Source of the DNA: Bryobacter sp. | GTDB lineage: Bacteria; Acidobacteriota; Terriglobia; Bryobacterales; Bryobacteraceae | DNA length: 58,129 nt | NCBI GenBank assembly: GCA_022843605.1 | Contig: JALHNI010000025.1 | Span: 1 to 58,129 of the forward strand | Reading direction: 5' to 3' | Part shown: positions 51,863 through 58,129 of the stretch, one piece after another | Layout: every line of letters starts with the position of its first letter | Position numbering within the stretch: position 1 is the first letter of the stretch | Position numbers and translations under genes: made by a program | The notes under the pieces: generated by a model | What the model was told of the DNA's origin: nothing | The model's input: only the letters and a program-made list of their open reading frames with translations | Databases searched by the model: none

Positions 51863-52648
51863 GTGAGCGTCTTCCGGGAGCAGATCCTGGCCGGTCGAGT
51901 GGCTTTCGTCACCGGGGGATCGAGCGGCATCGGGCTGGGCATTGCGAAGATGCTGGCCAGCCAGGGCGCGCGGGTGATGATCAACGGCCGCAACGAAGAG
52001 AAGCTGGCGGCAGCCGTGAAGGAGATCGAGGACTTGGGCGGTACGGCCACTGGTGCCGCCGCCGACGTCCGCAACTACGACGCGATGGCGGCGGCGCTGG
52101 CTGGGTGCCGCGCCAAGTGGGGCGAGATCGACATTTTGATTTGCGGCGCGGCGGGCAACTTCCCCGCCCCGGTGACCGGGATGAGCGCAAATGGCTTCAA
52201 GGCGGTGATGGATATCGACGTCTTGGGCACCTTTAATGCCTGCCGCGCCGCGCACGAGCATCTGCGCGCGCCGGGAGCGTCGATCGTCGCGATTTCGGCG
52301 AATCATGCGAGTGTCGCTTACGCTTGGCAGGCGCACGTTTGCGCGGCGAAGGCTGGCGTAGAGCGGCTCTTGCAGGTGTTGGCGCTCGAATGGGGTCCGC
52401 AAGGGATCCGGTGCAATTTGGTGAATCCGGGGCCGATCGACGACACGGAGGGCATGCGCCGCCTGGCTCCGACGGAGGAGGCCCGTGCCGCGGCGGTTCG
52501 CACAGTACCCTTGGGGCGCTTCGGCACCAAGGACGACATCGCGAATTTGGTGCTGTTTCTGTGCAGCGAGGCGGGAGCCTTTTGCAACGGCGCGGTGTTC
52601 GTTTGTGACGGGGGACAGGCGCTGATGGGCGCGCGGGCGTTAGGGTGA
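51863..52648 (+). CDS. SDR-family oxidoreductase, 2,4-dienoyl-CoA reductase-like
   Basis: A 261-residue classical SDR. The cofactor motif is VTGGSSGIGLG; GAAGNFPAPVTGMSANGFKA and VMDIDVLGTFN match peroxisomal-type 2,4-dienoyl-CoA reductases, which shorten unsaturated fatty acids with NADPH. As in that group the usual catalytic Tyr is absent: SANHASVAYAWQAHVCAAK keeps Ser and Lys only. It starts with GTG 1 nt after the TIM-barrel stop, so it is co-translated. Fatty-acid substrate is inferred; a keto-sugar is also possible given its partner. Confidence 0.85.
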   Translation: MSVFREQILAGRVAFVTGGSSGIGLGIAKMLASQGARVMINGRNEEKLAAAVKEIEDLGGTATGAAADVRNYDAMAAALAGCRAKWGEIDILICGAAGNFPAPVTGMSANGFKAVMDIDVLGTFNACRAAHEHLRAPGASIVAISANHASVAYAWQAHVCAAKAGVERLLQVLALEWGPQGIRCNLVNPGPIDDTEGMRRLAPTEEARAAAVRTVPLGRFGTKDDIANLVLFLCSEAGAFCNGAVFVCDGGQALMGARALG

Positions 52649-52686
52649 CGTGGGATAATTAAGAGGTGCGAAGTCAACTAGGAACG

Positions 52687-52884
52687 GTGCGCGTTTTTCG
52701 GAGCTTCGCAGATGCCGAACGCGCAGATCGTGACGAGTATCGCGCCATGACGCCCGATGAGCGGGTCGACTTGGCCCTTCATCTCCATCACTGGTATTGC
52801 AGGAGCCTCTTCGATGGCGGGAAATCTGGAGTACCACCGAGATTGGCGCGAGTTTGTCGAGTGTTTAAACGCCAACCACGTTGA
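52687..52884 (+). CDS. Small antitoxin-like partner of a nucleotidyltransferase
   Basis: A 65-residue acidic protein (VRVFRSFADAERADRDEYRA, then TPDERVDLALHLHHWY and RLARVCRVF). I recall this short family directly upstream of nucleotidyltransferase genes, where it overlaps them as here (71 bp). GTG 52687 is chosen since AGGA lies 5 nt upstream; an in-frame GTG at 52666 is also open. Such pairs look like toxin-antitoxin or defence modules, which is not proven. Confidence 0.6.
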   Translation: MRVFRSFADAERADRDEYRAMTPDERVDLALHLHHWYCRSLFDGGKSGVPPRLARVCRVFKRQPR

Positions 52885-53299
52885 GTTTCTGATTGTCGGC
52901 GCTTTGGCTGTTGCCCGTCACGTCCGCCCTCGCTACACCAGGGACTTAGATGTTTGGGTAAACCCAACCGTCGCCAACGGCGAACGTGTCTTGCAAGCGC
53001 TTCGGCAGTTTGGGTTTCCGCCGGTGAACATTGAAGCGGTCGAGTTTGCGAGTCCCGATCTGATCCTCAAGTTCGGGGTGGAACCCGTGCGAATCGACAT
53101 TATCACCGGCATCTCTGGAGTGCCGGACTTCGCGCAGGCGTGGGAGGATCGATCTCCGGGGCTCTTCGCTGGAATCCCAGTGAACTACCTTGGACGCGAG
53201 ACGCTGCGACAAAACAAGGCGCCCACCGGACGCAGCCAAGACTTAGTGGATCTGCAGAATCTCAAGATTGATGACGAGGAGAACAGCGGCGTAGCGTAG
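52814..53299 (+). CDS. Nucleotidyltransferase-fold protein (MNT/AbiEii-like)
   Basis: A 161-residue protein of the minimal nucleotidyltransferase type. The fold marker VGALAVARHVRPRYTRDLDV contains the catalytic D44 and D46; the first glycine motif is VGA rather than the usual GG. A third acidic residue is probably D104 in VRIDIIT. AGGAG 8 nt before ATG 52814 supports the start. It overlaps a small upstream gene with which it probably forms a pair, either toxin-antitoxin or house-keeping. No HEPN partner gene is present. Confidence 0.75.
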   Translation: MAGNLEYHRDWREFVECLNANHVEFLIVGALAVARHVRPRYTRDLDVWVNPTVANGERVLQALRQFGFPPVNIEAVEFASPDLILKFGVEPVRIDIITGISGVPDFAQAWEDRSPGLFAGIPVNYLGRETLRQNKAPTGRSQDLVDLQNLKIDDEENSGVA

Positions 53300-53312
53300 A
53301 ATTTTAAGGAAC

Positions 53313-54695
53313 ATGCCCAAAACAGTTTCTCTGGCCCGGCAATTGGGTTTGGCGAGCGCTACGGCACTCGTCGTCTCGAATATGGTCGGTACCGGCATTT
53401 TCACCACCACTGGCTTTTTGGCGGGCGATTTGGGCTCCGTACCGCTCGTGCTGATGATCTGGTTTGTGGGGGCGCTGGTGGCGATCGCGGGCGCGTTCTG
53501 TTACTCGGAACTGGGCGTCAATTTCCCGAGTTCAGGCGGCGAGTATGTATACCTAACTCAGGCTTACGGACCGGTTTGGGGCTTCATGACCGGTTGGATC
53601 TCCTTTATCGCCGGCTTCTCTTCGCCGATCGCCGCCGCGGCCCTGGCCTTCTCCAGCTATTTGGGGTACTTCTTTCCTGCGTTGCGCGAAGGCACACCGT
53701 ACTTCACCATCGGCACCGCACTGCGGTTTGGCCCGGCCGAAGCGGTGGCCTGCTCACTGATTATCGCCATGACGCTGGTGAACCTGCTGGACCTGAAGAT
53801 GGTGGCGAATTTGCAGAATCTCTTCACCAGCTTCAAGATCGGCGTTTTGCTGGTGCTTTGCGTCGCGGGTTTCCTGGCCGGCACCGGCGACTGGGGCCAT
53901 TTCTCGATGAACGCCGTACGGACGTCCACCGGCAACGTCTGGGCGCAGTTCTCGGTGAGCCTCTGCTTTATCTACGCGAGTTACAGCGGCTGGAACGCGG
54001 CCACCTATGTCGCCGAAGAGATCGACCAACCGGCGAAGACCCTGCCGCGTGCGCTGGCGTTTGGCACGGCGATTGTCGCCCTGCTCTATCTGGCGCTCAA
54101 CATCCTGTTCATTTACGCGATGCCGCTGGAGCAGATGAAGGGCGTGATTGCAATTGGCTCCACCAGCGCGGCCAAGCTCTTTGGGCCGGGAATCGCCGGC
54201 ACGTTTGCCGCCCTGATGGCCGTAGCGCTGTTTTCCACGGTAAACGCCATGGTCACGATCGGTCCCCGCGTCTATTACGCAATGGCCAAGAACCGGGCCT
54301 TCTTCAGCTTCGCCGGCGTGCTCTCCGAGCGGACGCGCACCCCGATCAACGGCATCCTGGTGCAGTGCGCCTTCGCCATGATCGTCACCATGACGCCGCT
54401 GCCGTCGCTGATGCTCTTTATCGGCTTCACGCTCAATATCTTTACCGTGATCACGGTGGCGTCACTCTTCTTCTTCCGGGGGAAACCAACCTGGCAGAAG
54501 CTGCCGGTGGTGAGCTTCCTGTGGCCGCTTTTCCCGGTTTTCTACATCATCGTCGGTTTGTGGATCGCCTACTTCGGCCTGACCATGGAACCGAAGATGT
54601 CGCTGACCGCCTTCGGCATCATCGCCCTCGGCGCTCTCGTTTACTACTTCCGCATTAAGGACGGCGTCTCCACCAAAACGGTGGCGCGAGGTTAA
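53313..54695 (+). CDS. APC-family amino acid permease
   Basis: Twelve-helix inner-membrane transporter of the amino acid-polyamine-organocation superfamily, 460 residues. The first helix has SNMVGTGIFTTTGFL, the unwound G-x-G-I-F motif that binds substrate amine and carboxylate. FIYASYSGWNAATYVAEEI lies in helix 6. AAGGAAC precedes ATG 53313. It opens a plus-strand run with folD, coaE and htrA separated by 3, 0 and -4 bp, so they are probably one operon. Substrate unknown. Confidence 0.9.
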   Translation: MPKTVSLARQLGLASATALVVSNMVGTGIFTTTGFLAGDLGSVPLVLMIWFVGALVAIAGAFCYSELGVNFPSSGGEYVYLTQAYGPVWGFMTGWISFIAGFSSPIAAAALAFSSYLGYFFPALREGTPYFTIGTALRFGPAEAVACSLIIAMTLVNLLDLKMVANLQNLFTSFKIGVLLVLCVAGFLAGTGDWGHFSMNAVRTSTGNVWAQFSVSLCFIYASYSGWNAATYVAEEIDQPAKTLPRALAFGTAIVALLYLALNILFIYAMPLEQMKGVIAIGSTSAAKLFGPGIAGTFAALMAVALFSTVNAMVTIGPRVYYAMAKNRAFFSFAGVLSERTRTPINGILVQCAFAMIVTMTPLPSLMLFIGFTLNIFTVITVASLFFFRGKPTWQKLPVVSFLWPLFPVFYIIVGLWIAYFGLTMEPKMSLTAFGIIALGALVYYFRIKDGVSTKTVARG

Positions 54696-54698
54696 CCA

Positions 54699-55604
54699 TT
54701 GGCTCTTATTCTTGACGGTATTCAGATTCGTGATCAGATTCTGCAAGAGGCAAAACCCCGCGTCGCGGCCCTGAAACGGCCACCTGGTCTAGCTGTCGTT
54801 CTGGTCGGTGAGGACCCCGCCAGCGAAATCTACGTTCGCAACAAGATCAAGGCGTGCCATGACCTGGGCATCTACAGCGAGAAGTACGCGCCGCCCACCA
54901 GCGTCACGACGGCGGAATTGCTGGCGTTGATCGATCAGTTGAATCAACAGGACACCATCGACAGCATTCTGGTGCAGATGCCGCTGCCGGCGCACATTGA
55001 CTTCAGCGCTGTGCTACAGGCCATTCATCCGTCGAAGGATTCCGACGGCTTCCACCCCTTCAACATGGGCCAGTTGGTGGCGAACGGACCCGGGCCTCGA
55101 GCCTGCACTCCCGCCGGCGTGATGGAGGTTCTGCGCCGCCATCAGATCCCGATCGAGGGCAAACGCGCCGTCGTGGTGGGCCGCAGCGAGATCGTCGGCA
55201 AGCCGATGGCCTTGATGCTGCTGCAGGCCAACGCTACGGTGACCCTCTGCCATTCGCGCACTCGCGCGCTGGCTGATGAGTGCCAGCGGGCCGATATCCT
55301 GGTGGCCGCCATCGGCAAACCAGCTTTTATCACCCGGGAGCATATCCGCAAAGGCGCCGTTGTCATTGACGTCGGGATCAACCGCGTCAGCGACCCGGTT
55401 CAAGCCGCCGCCATCTTCCGCAATGACGAAAAGGCGATGGCCAACTTGAAGGTTCGCGGCAGCCTGGTGGTCGGCGACGCCAATCCGCTCGACATGGCCG
55501 AACTCAGTTCGGCATATACGCCGGTCCCGGGCGGCGTGGGTCCGCTGACGATCGCCATGCTGATGATGAACACAATTTACCTATCCGAGCGGCGTCAGGC
55601 TTAA
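54699..55604 (+). CDS. folD: Bifunctional methylenetetrahydrofolate dehydrogenase/cyclohydrolase
   Basis: Interconverts methylene-, methenyl- and formyl-tetrahydrofolate with NADP, feeding purines and thymidylate. The 301 residues start with TTG (MALILDGIQI). Catalytic Y45 and K49 are in YVRNK; QMPLPAHID, a variant KDSDGFHP and CTPAGVMEVLRR follow; the dinucleotide site is GRSEIVGKPMA. Length and motifs are normal. The TTG start is 3 bp after the permease stop. Confidence 0.96.
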   Translation: MALILDGIQIRDQILQEAKPRVAALKRPPGLAVVLVGEDPASEIYVRNKIKACHDLGIYSEKYAPPTSVTTAELLALIDQLNQQDTIDSILVQMPLPAHIDFSAVLQAIHPSKDSDGFHPFNMGQLVANGPGPRACTPAGVMEVLRRHQIPIEGKRAVVVGRSEIVGKPMALMLLQANATVTLCHSRTRALADECQRADILVAAIGKPAFITREHIRKGAVVIDVGINRVSDPVQAAAIFRNDEKAMANLKVRGSLVVGDANPLDMAELSSAYTPVPGGVGPLTIAMLMMNTIYLSERRQA

Positions 55605-56210
55605 ATGCTCCGGGTCGGGTTAACCGGCGGACTGGCCACCGGTAAGTCCTTTGTGGGCCAAGCCCTGGTGGCGCAAGGCTGCCATCTACTGCAAGCCGAT
55701 GCGGTGGGCCATGCGGTGCTCGCCCCGGATGGCGAAGCTTACGGGCCGGTGATCGCCGAGTTCGGACCGGGCATCGTGGATCCAGACGGCAGCATCGCTC
55801 GAAAACGGCTGGGAGAGATCGTCTTTCGGGATCCAGCGCAGTTGGCCAAACTGAACGCCCTGGTGCACCCGGCCGTTTTCGCCCGCCAGGAAGCCTGGTT
55901 CGCCGCTGTCGCGGAAAAGGATCCGCATGCCATCGCCGTGGTCGAGGCGGCGATCATGATCGAGTCGGGCAGCTACCGCCGCTATGAGCAGTTGATCCTC
56001 ACCGTCTGCCGCGAGGACCTCCAGATCGCCCGGGCCATGGCGCGGGATGGGCTGTCCGAAGCCCAGGTGCGTGACCGGCTGGCGAGGCAAATGCCGGAGA
56101 GCGAAAAGCGAAAGTACGCCCACTACGTGATCGACACCTCCGGCACCCCGGAAGAGACACTTGAACAGACGGCCCGAGTTTGCGCACAATTGAAGAGAAG
56201 CGCACTATGA
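55605..56210 (+). CDS. coaE: Dephospho-CoA kinase
   Basis: Last step of coenzyme A synthesis: ATP-dependent 3'-phosphorylation of dephospho-CoA. The 201 residues begin with the P-loop GLTGGLATGKS at 5-15, then LLQADAVGHAVL with the conserved Asp, and KLNALVHPAVF. The lid Arg residues lie in RDRLARQMPESEK. It starts immediately after the folD stop with no spacer and its stop overlaps the next start (ATGA). Confidence 0.96.
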   Translation: MLRVGLTGGLATGKSFVGQALVAQGCHLLQADAVGHAVLAPDGEAYGPVIAEFGPGIVDPDGSIARKRLGEIVFRDPAQLAKLNALVHPAVFARQEAWFAAVAEKDPHAIAVVEAAIMIESGSYRRYEQLILTVCREDLQIARAMARDGLSEAQVRDRLARQMPESEKRKYAHYVIDTSGTPEETLEQTARVCAQLKRSAL

Positions 56211-57400
56211 AATCGAGAATTGCACTCCTCACGGTCGCCTTGGTGGGGGCCTTCGTATTCATCACCTCGCGATCCGCGATGCCGGACTCCTGGCTTGGCC
56301 AACTTATTTACGGTAAACCCGGCGCGCCGGGAGGCTTTTCGCAGATTTGGAGTGGCCCGGAAGTGGCCCGCACGGCCGGCTTGAGCCCCGATGAGCTCAA
56401 CAGCATTGAAATCTACAAAGCGGCCAACGCCGCTACGGTGAACATCTCCGCCACCACCTACCAATACGACTGGTTTAACCGCGCCGTCCCCTCGGGCAGC
56501 ATCGGTTCCGGCTTCCTGATCAATGACAAGGGACAAATCCTGACCAACTATCACGTCGTCGGGCAGGCGGAGAATACTCCGGGCGCAAAGCTAAGCGTTA
56601 CGTTGGCCGATAAATCGAAATACGACGCGCGGGTCCTGGACAAGGATCCGGCCAACGACCTGGCGCTGATCCAGATTCAGCCTCGCAAAAAGTTGAACTA
56701 CTTGCGCCTGGGCGATTCCGACACGCTGCAGGTGGGCCAGAAGGTGCTCGCCATTGGCAATCCGTTCGGCTTTGAAGGTTCATTGACCACCGGTATCGTC
56801 AGCGCCTTGGGCCGCGCGATTCGCGACGAATCCGGCGGCGAGATGGAAGGGCTGATTCAGACCGATGCCGCGATCAACTCAGGCAATTCGGGCGGCCCAC
56901 TGCTGAATTCCGCGGGCGACGTCATCGGCATCAACACCGCAATTCTGGGGGTGACCGGCGGGAACATCGGCATCGGCTTCGCGATGCCGATCCACCGCGC
57001 CCGCCGTATGCTAGACGACTTCGCCGCCGGCCGCACCTATGCCCCGCCCCAGCGGTTGGGCGTGAATGTGATGCCGGTAAGCGGCGAACTGGCCGAGGCC
57101 TTGGACCTGCCTGCCGAAGGCGGTCTGCTGGTCAGCAAAGTGGTCCCCGGTTCCGCAGCAGCGTTGGGCGGGCTTCGCGGCGGGACGCGCGAAGTCGTGA
57201 TTGGCAATGCGATTATCCTCATTGGCGGCGACCTGATCACCGCCGTTGACAGCAAGCCCATCGAGCGGGCCGATGCCATCCCGAGGGCCTTAGCGCGCAA
57301 GCGCGCCGGCGAAACGTTGGAACTCACTGTCTACCGCGCCGGGAAGTCAGTGAAACTGACCCTGAAGCTGTTACCGAGTAGACCGCAGGAACGCCTGTAA
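56207..57400 (+). CDS. HtrA/DegP-type serine protease with PDZ domain
   Basis: Periplasmic, membrane-anchored quality-control protease, 397 residues. An N-terminal membrane helix or signal (IALLTVALVGAFVFITS) is followed by a trypsin-like domain with the triad H116 (TNYHVV), D151 (ANDLALI) and S228 (GNSGGP), and one PDZ domain at about 285-385 (GLLVSKVVPGSAAA). One PDZ domain makes it DegS-like in layout. The start ATG overlaps the coaE stop. Confidence 0.94.
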   Translation: MKSRIALLTVALVGAFVFITSRSAMPDSWLGQLIYGKPGAPGGFSQIWSGPEVARTAGLSPDELNSIEIYKAANAATVNISATTYQYDWFNRAVPSGSIGSGFLINDKGQILTNYHVVGQAENTPGAKLSVTLADKSKYDARVLDKDPANDLALIQIQPRKKLNYLRLGDSDTLQVGQKVLAIGNPFGFEGSLTTGIVSALGRAIRDESGGEMEGLIQTDAAINSGNSGGPLLNSAGDVIGINTAILGVTGGNIGIGFAMPIHRARRMLDDFAAGRTYAPPQRLGVNVMPVSGELAEALDLPAEGGLLVSKVVPGSAAALGGLRGGTREVVIGNAIILIGGDLITAVDSKPIERADAIPRALARKRAGETLELTVYRAGKSVKLTLKLLPSRPQERL

Positions 57401-57406
57401 GGCAGA

Positions 57407-58113
57407 TTACGGGGTCCGGGCAGCCATCATCTGCTCGAAGACGCGCAGCTTGGCATGCTCACCCATGACGATCAAATAGTCGCCGGCGTGGATGAGGTGG
57501 TCGGCTGGAGGATTCATCAGCATCTGTCCGCTCGACTGCCGGATCGCCAGAACCATGAGTCCCAGATCGCGCCGCAGGTGGGTAAGTTCCTGCAACCTCT
57601 TGCCCACCATCTCCGCGTGAGACTCGACCCGAATCTGCTCGATGCCGACTTCCTCACCCAGGCCCTGGGTCGCGAAGCTGAGAAACTCCGACACGTGCGG
57701 CCGGAGAATGGACTGCGCTAAACGGCTGCCGGTGAAGTTATAGGGCGCGATCACGGCATCAGCGCCCGCGCGGCGGATCTTGCTCTCCGCCTCCTCCTCA
57801 TTCACTCGAGCCGACACGGCCAGCTTGGGATTGAGCGTCTTCGCCGAAAGCGTCAGAAACAGATTGTCGGCGTCAGAACTCAGAGCGGCAATCAGACCGC
57901 GGGCCCGGTCGATCCGGACGTCGCGCAACGTCTCATCGCGAGTGGCGTCGGCAGCCACAGCCAGCATGCCCTGCTTGATGGCGCGCTCGACGCGCTCATC
58001 GCTCCGGTCGACGATGACAAACGGCACGGCGGCTCGCGTGAGTTCCTCAGCGGCGCCGCGCCCGACGCGCCCCAAGCCACAAACGATAAAGTGTCCATCA
58101 AGGGATTCGATCA
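57407..58113 (-). CDS. TrkA-type NAD-binding regulator of a potassium channel (cut by window edge)
   Basis: The visible 236 residues contain a TrkA-N (RCK) Rossmann domain beginning GHFIVCGLGRVGRGA and a TrkA-C domain (about 160-230, EQIRVESHAEMVGKRLQEL). This is the usual part after the two-helix pore of a prokaryotic potassium channel. The true N-terminus lies beyond the contig: the TTG at 58114 uses an adapter base and is not a real start. It converges with the htrA gene, 6 bp apart. Confidence 0.85.
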
Positions 58114-58129
58114 AGATCGGAAGAGCACA
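58114..58129 (+). other. Illumina TruSeq adapter remnant
   Basis: The last 16 bases read AGATCGGAAGAGCACA, identical to the start of the TruSeq read-1 adapter. It is almost surely untrimmed library sequence at a contig end and not biological DNA. Confidence 0.93.

Noticed and set aside
1..58129. tRNA, rRNA, CRISPR array, insertion sequence or prophage
   Set aside because: None recognised on either strand: no cloverleaf-like segments, no spaced direct repeats, no transposase or integrase gene.

Overview
The window looks like one complete contig of a high-GC chromosome from a member of the Acidobacteriota, most likely the Bryobacterales/Solibacter side. That is an inference from gene content: a PadR regulator beside an 850-residue duplicated permease (ADOP type), Oar-like receptors with a carboxypeptidase-regulatory domain, a GWxTD protein, a DUF1592/DUF1552 pair, a CRTAC1-type FG-GAP protein, DUF1080, and many Tat-exported proteins that act on sugars. 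No rRNA, tRNA, CRISPR array, insertion sequence or prophage was seen. The last 16 bases match the Illumina TruSeq adapter, so the right edge is an assembly end.

Layout. 1-2.9 kb: ribonuclease J (cut by the left edge), ribosomal protein L31, an unknown protein and a MarR regulator. 3-14.8 kb: a small TonB receptor divergent from MarR; a minus-strand operon of DUF1080, ceramidase-like and ROK kinase genes; TerC; a GMC oxidoreductase with a four-cysteine cluster motif; a receptor-like protein and a GWxTD protein; galE. 14.8-21 kb: an exported beta-propeller, an MFS transporter, RidA, PadR and the ADOP permease. 21-29.7 kb: the coupled DUF1592 - DUF1552 - ankyrin operon and a 1200-residue Oar-like receptor. 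29.8-37 kb: a CRTAC1-like protein, a five-gene operon of mostly exported proteins (ABM-like, bicupin, ThuA, double alpha/beta hydrolase, TPR) and two small unknown genes. 37-40.9 kb: a heme A and oxidase assembly operon (ctaA, ctaB, ABC ATPase, ABC permease, SCO). 41-45 kb: an unknown exported protein, a sugar isomerase, a second nucleotide-sugar epimerase and the laccase-domain protein. 45-51 kb: a type IV pilus/type II secretion operon (PilB/GspE, PilM, PilN, PilO, PilP-like, pseudopilin) behind a structured leader. 51-58 kb: a Tat-exported sugar isomerase, a dienoyl-CoA-reductase-like SDR, a small gene plus nucleotidyltransferase pair, an APC permease, folD, coaE, an HtrA protease and a TrkA-type protein cut by the right end.

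Working together. The enzymes suggest a scavenger of plant or microbial polysaccharides: TonB receptors for uptake, periplasmic Tat enzymes, and several parts of a 3-keto-sugar route (GMC 3-dehydrogenase-like, DUF1080 lyase/hydrolase, TIM-barrel isomerases). The organism is probably aerobic (heme A synthesis, SCO) and makes a pilus or secretion machine.

Two genome-scale habits stand out. At least eleven gene starts have a TANNNT -10 hexamer only 6-8 nt upstream and no clear Shine-Dalgarno sequence, which suggests widespread leaderless mRNAs. Eight of nine convergent gene pairs end within about 11 bp of each other, five of them overlapping, so there is no room for ordinary terminators.
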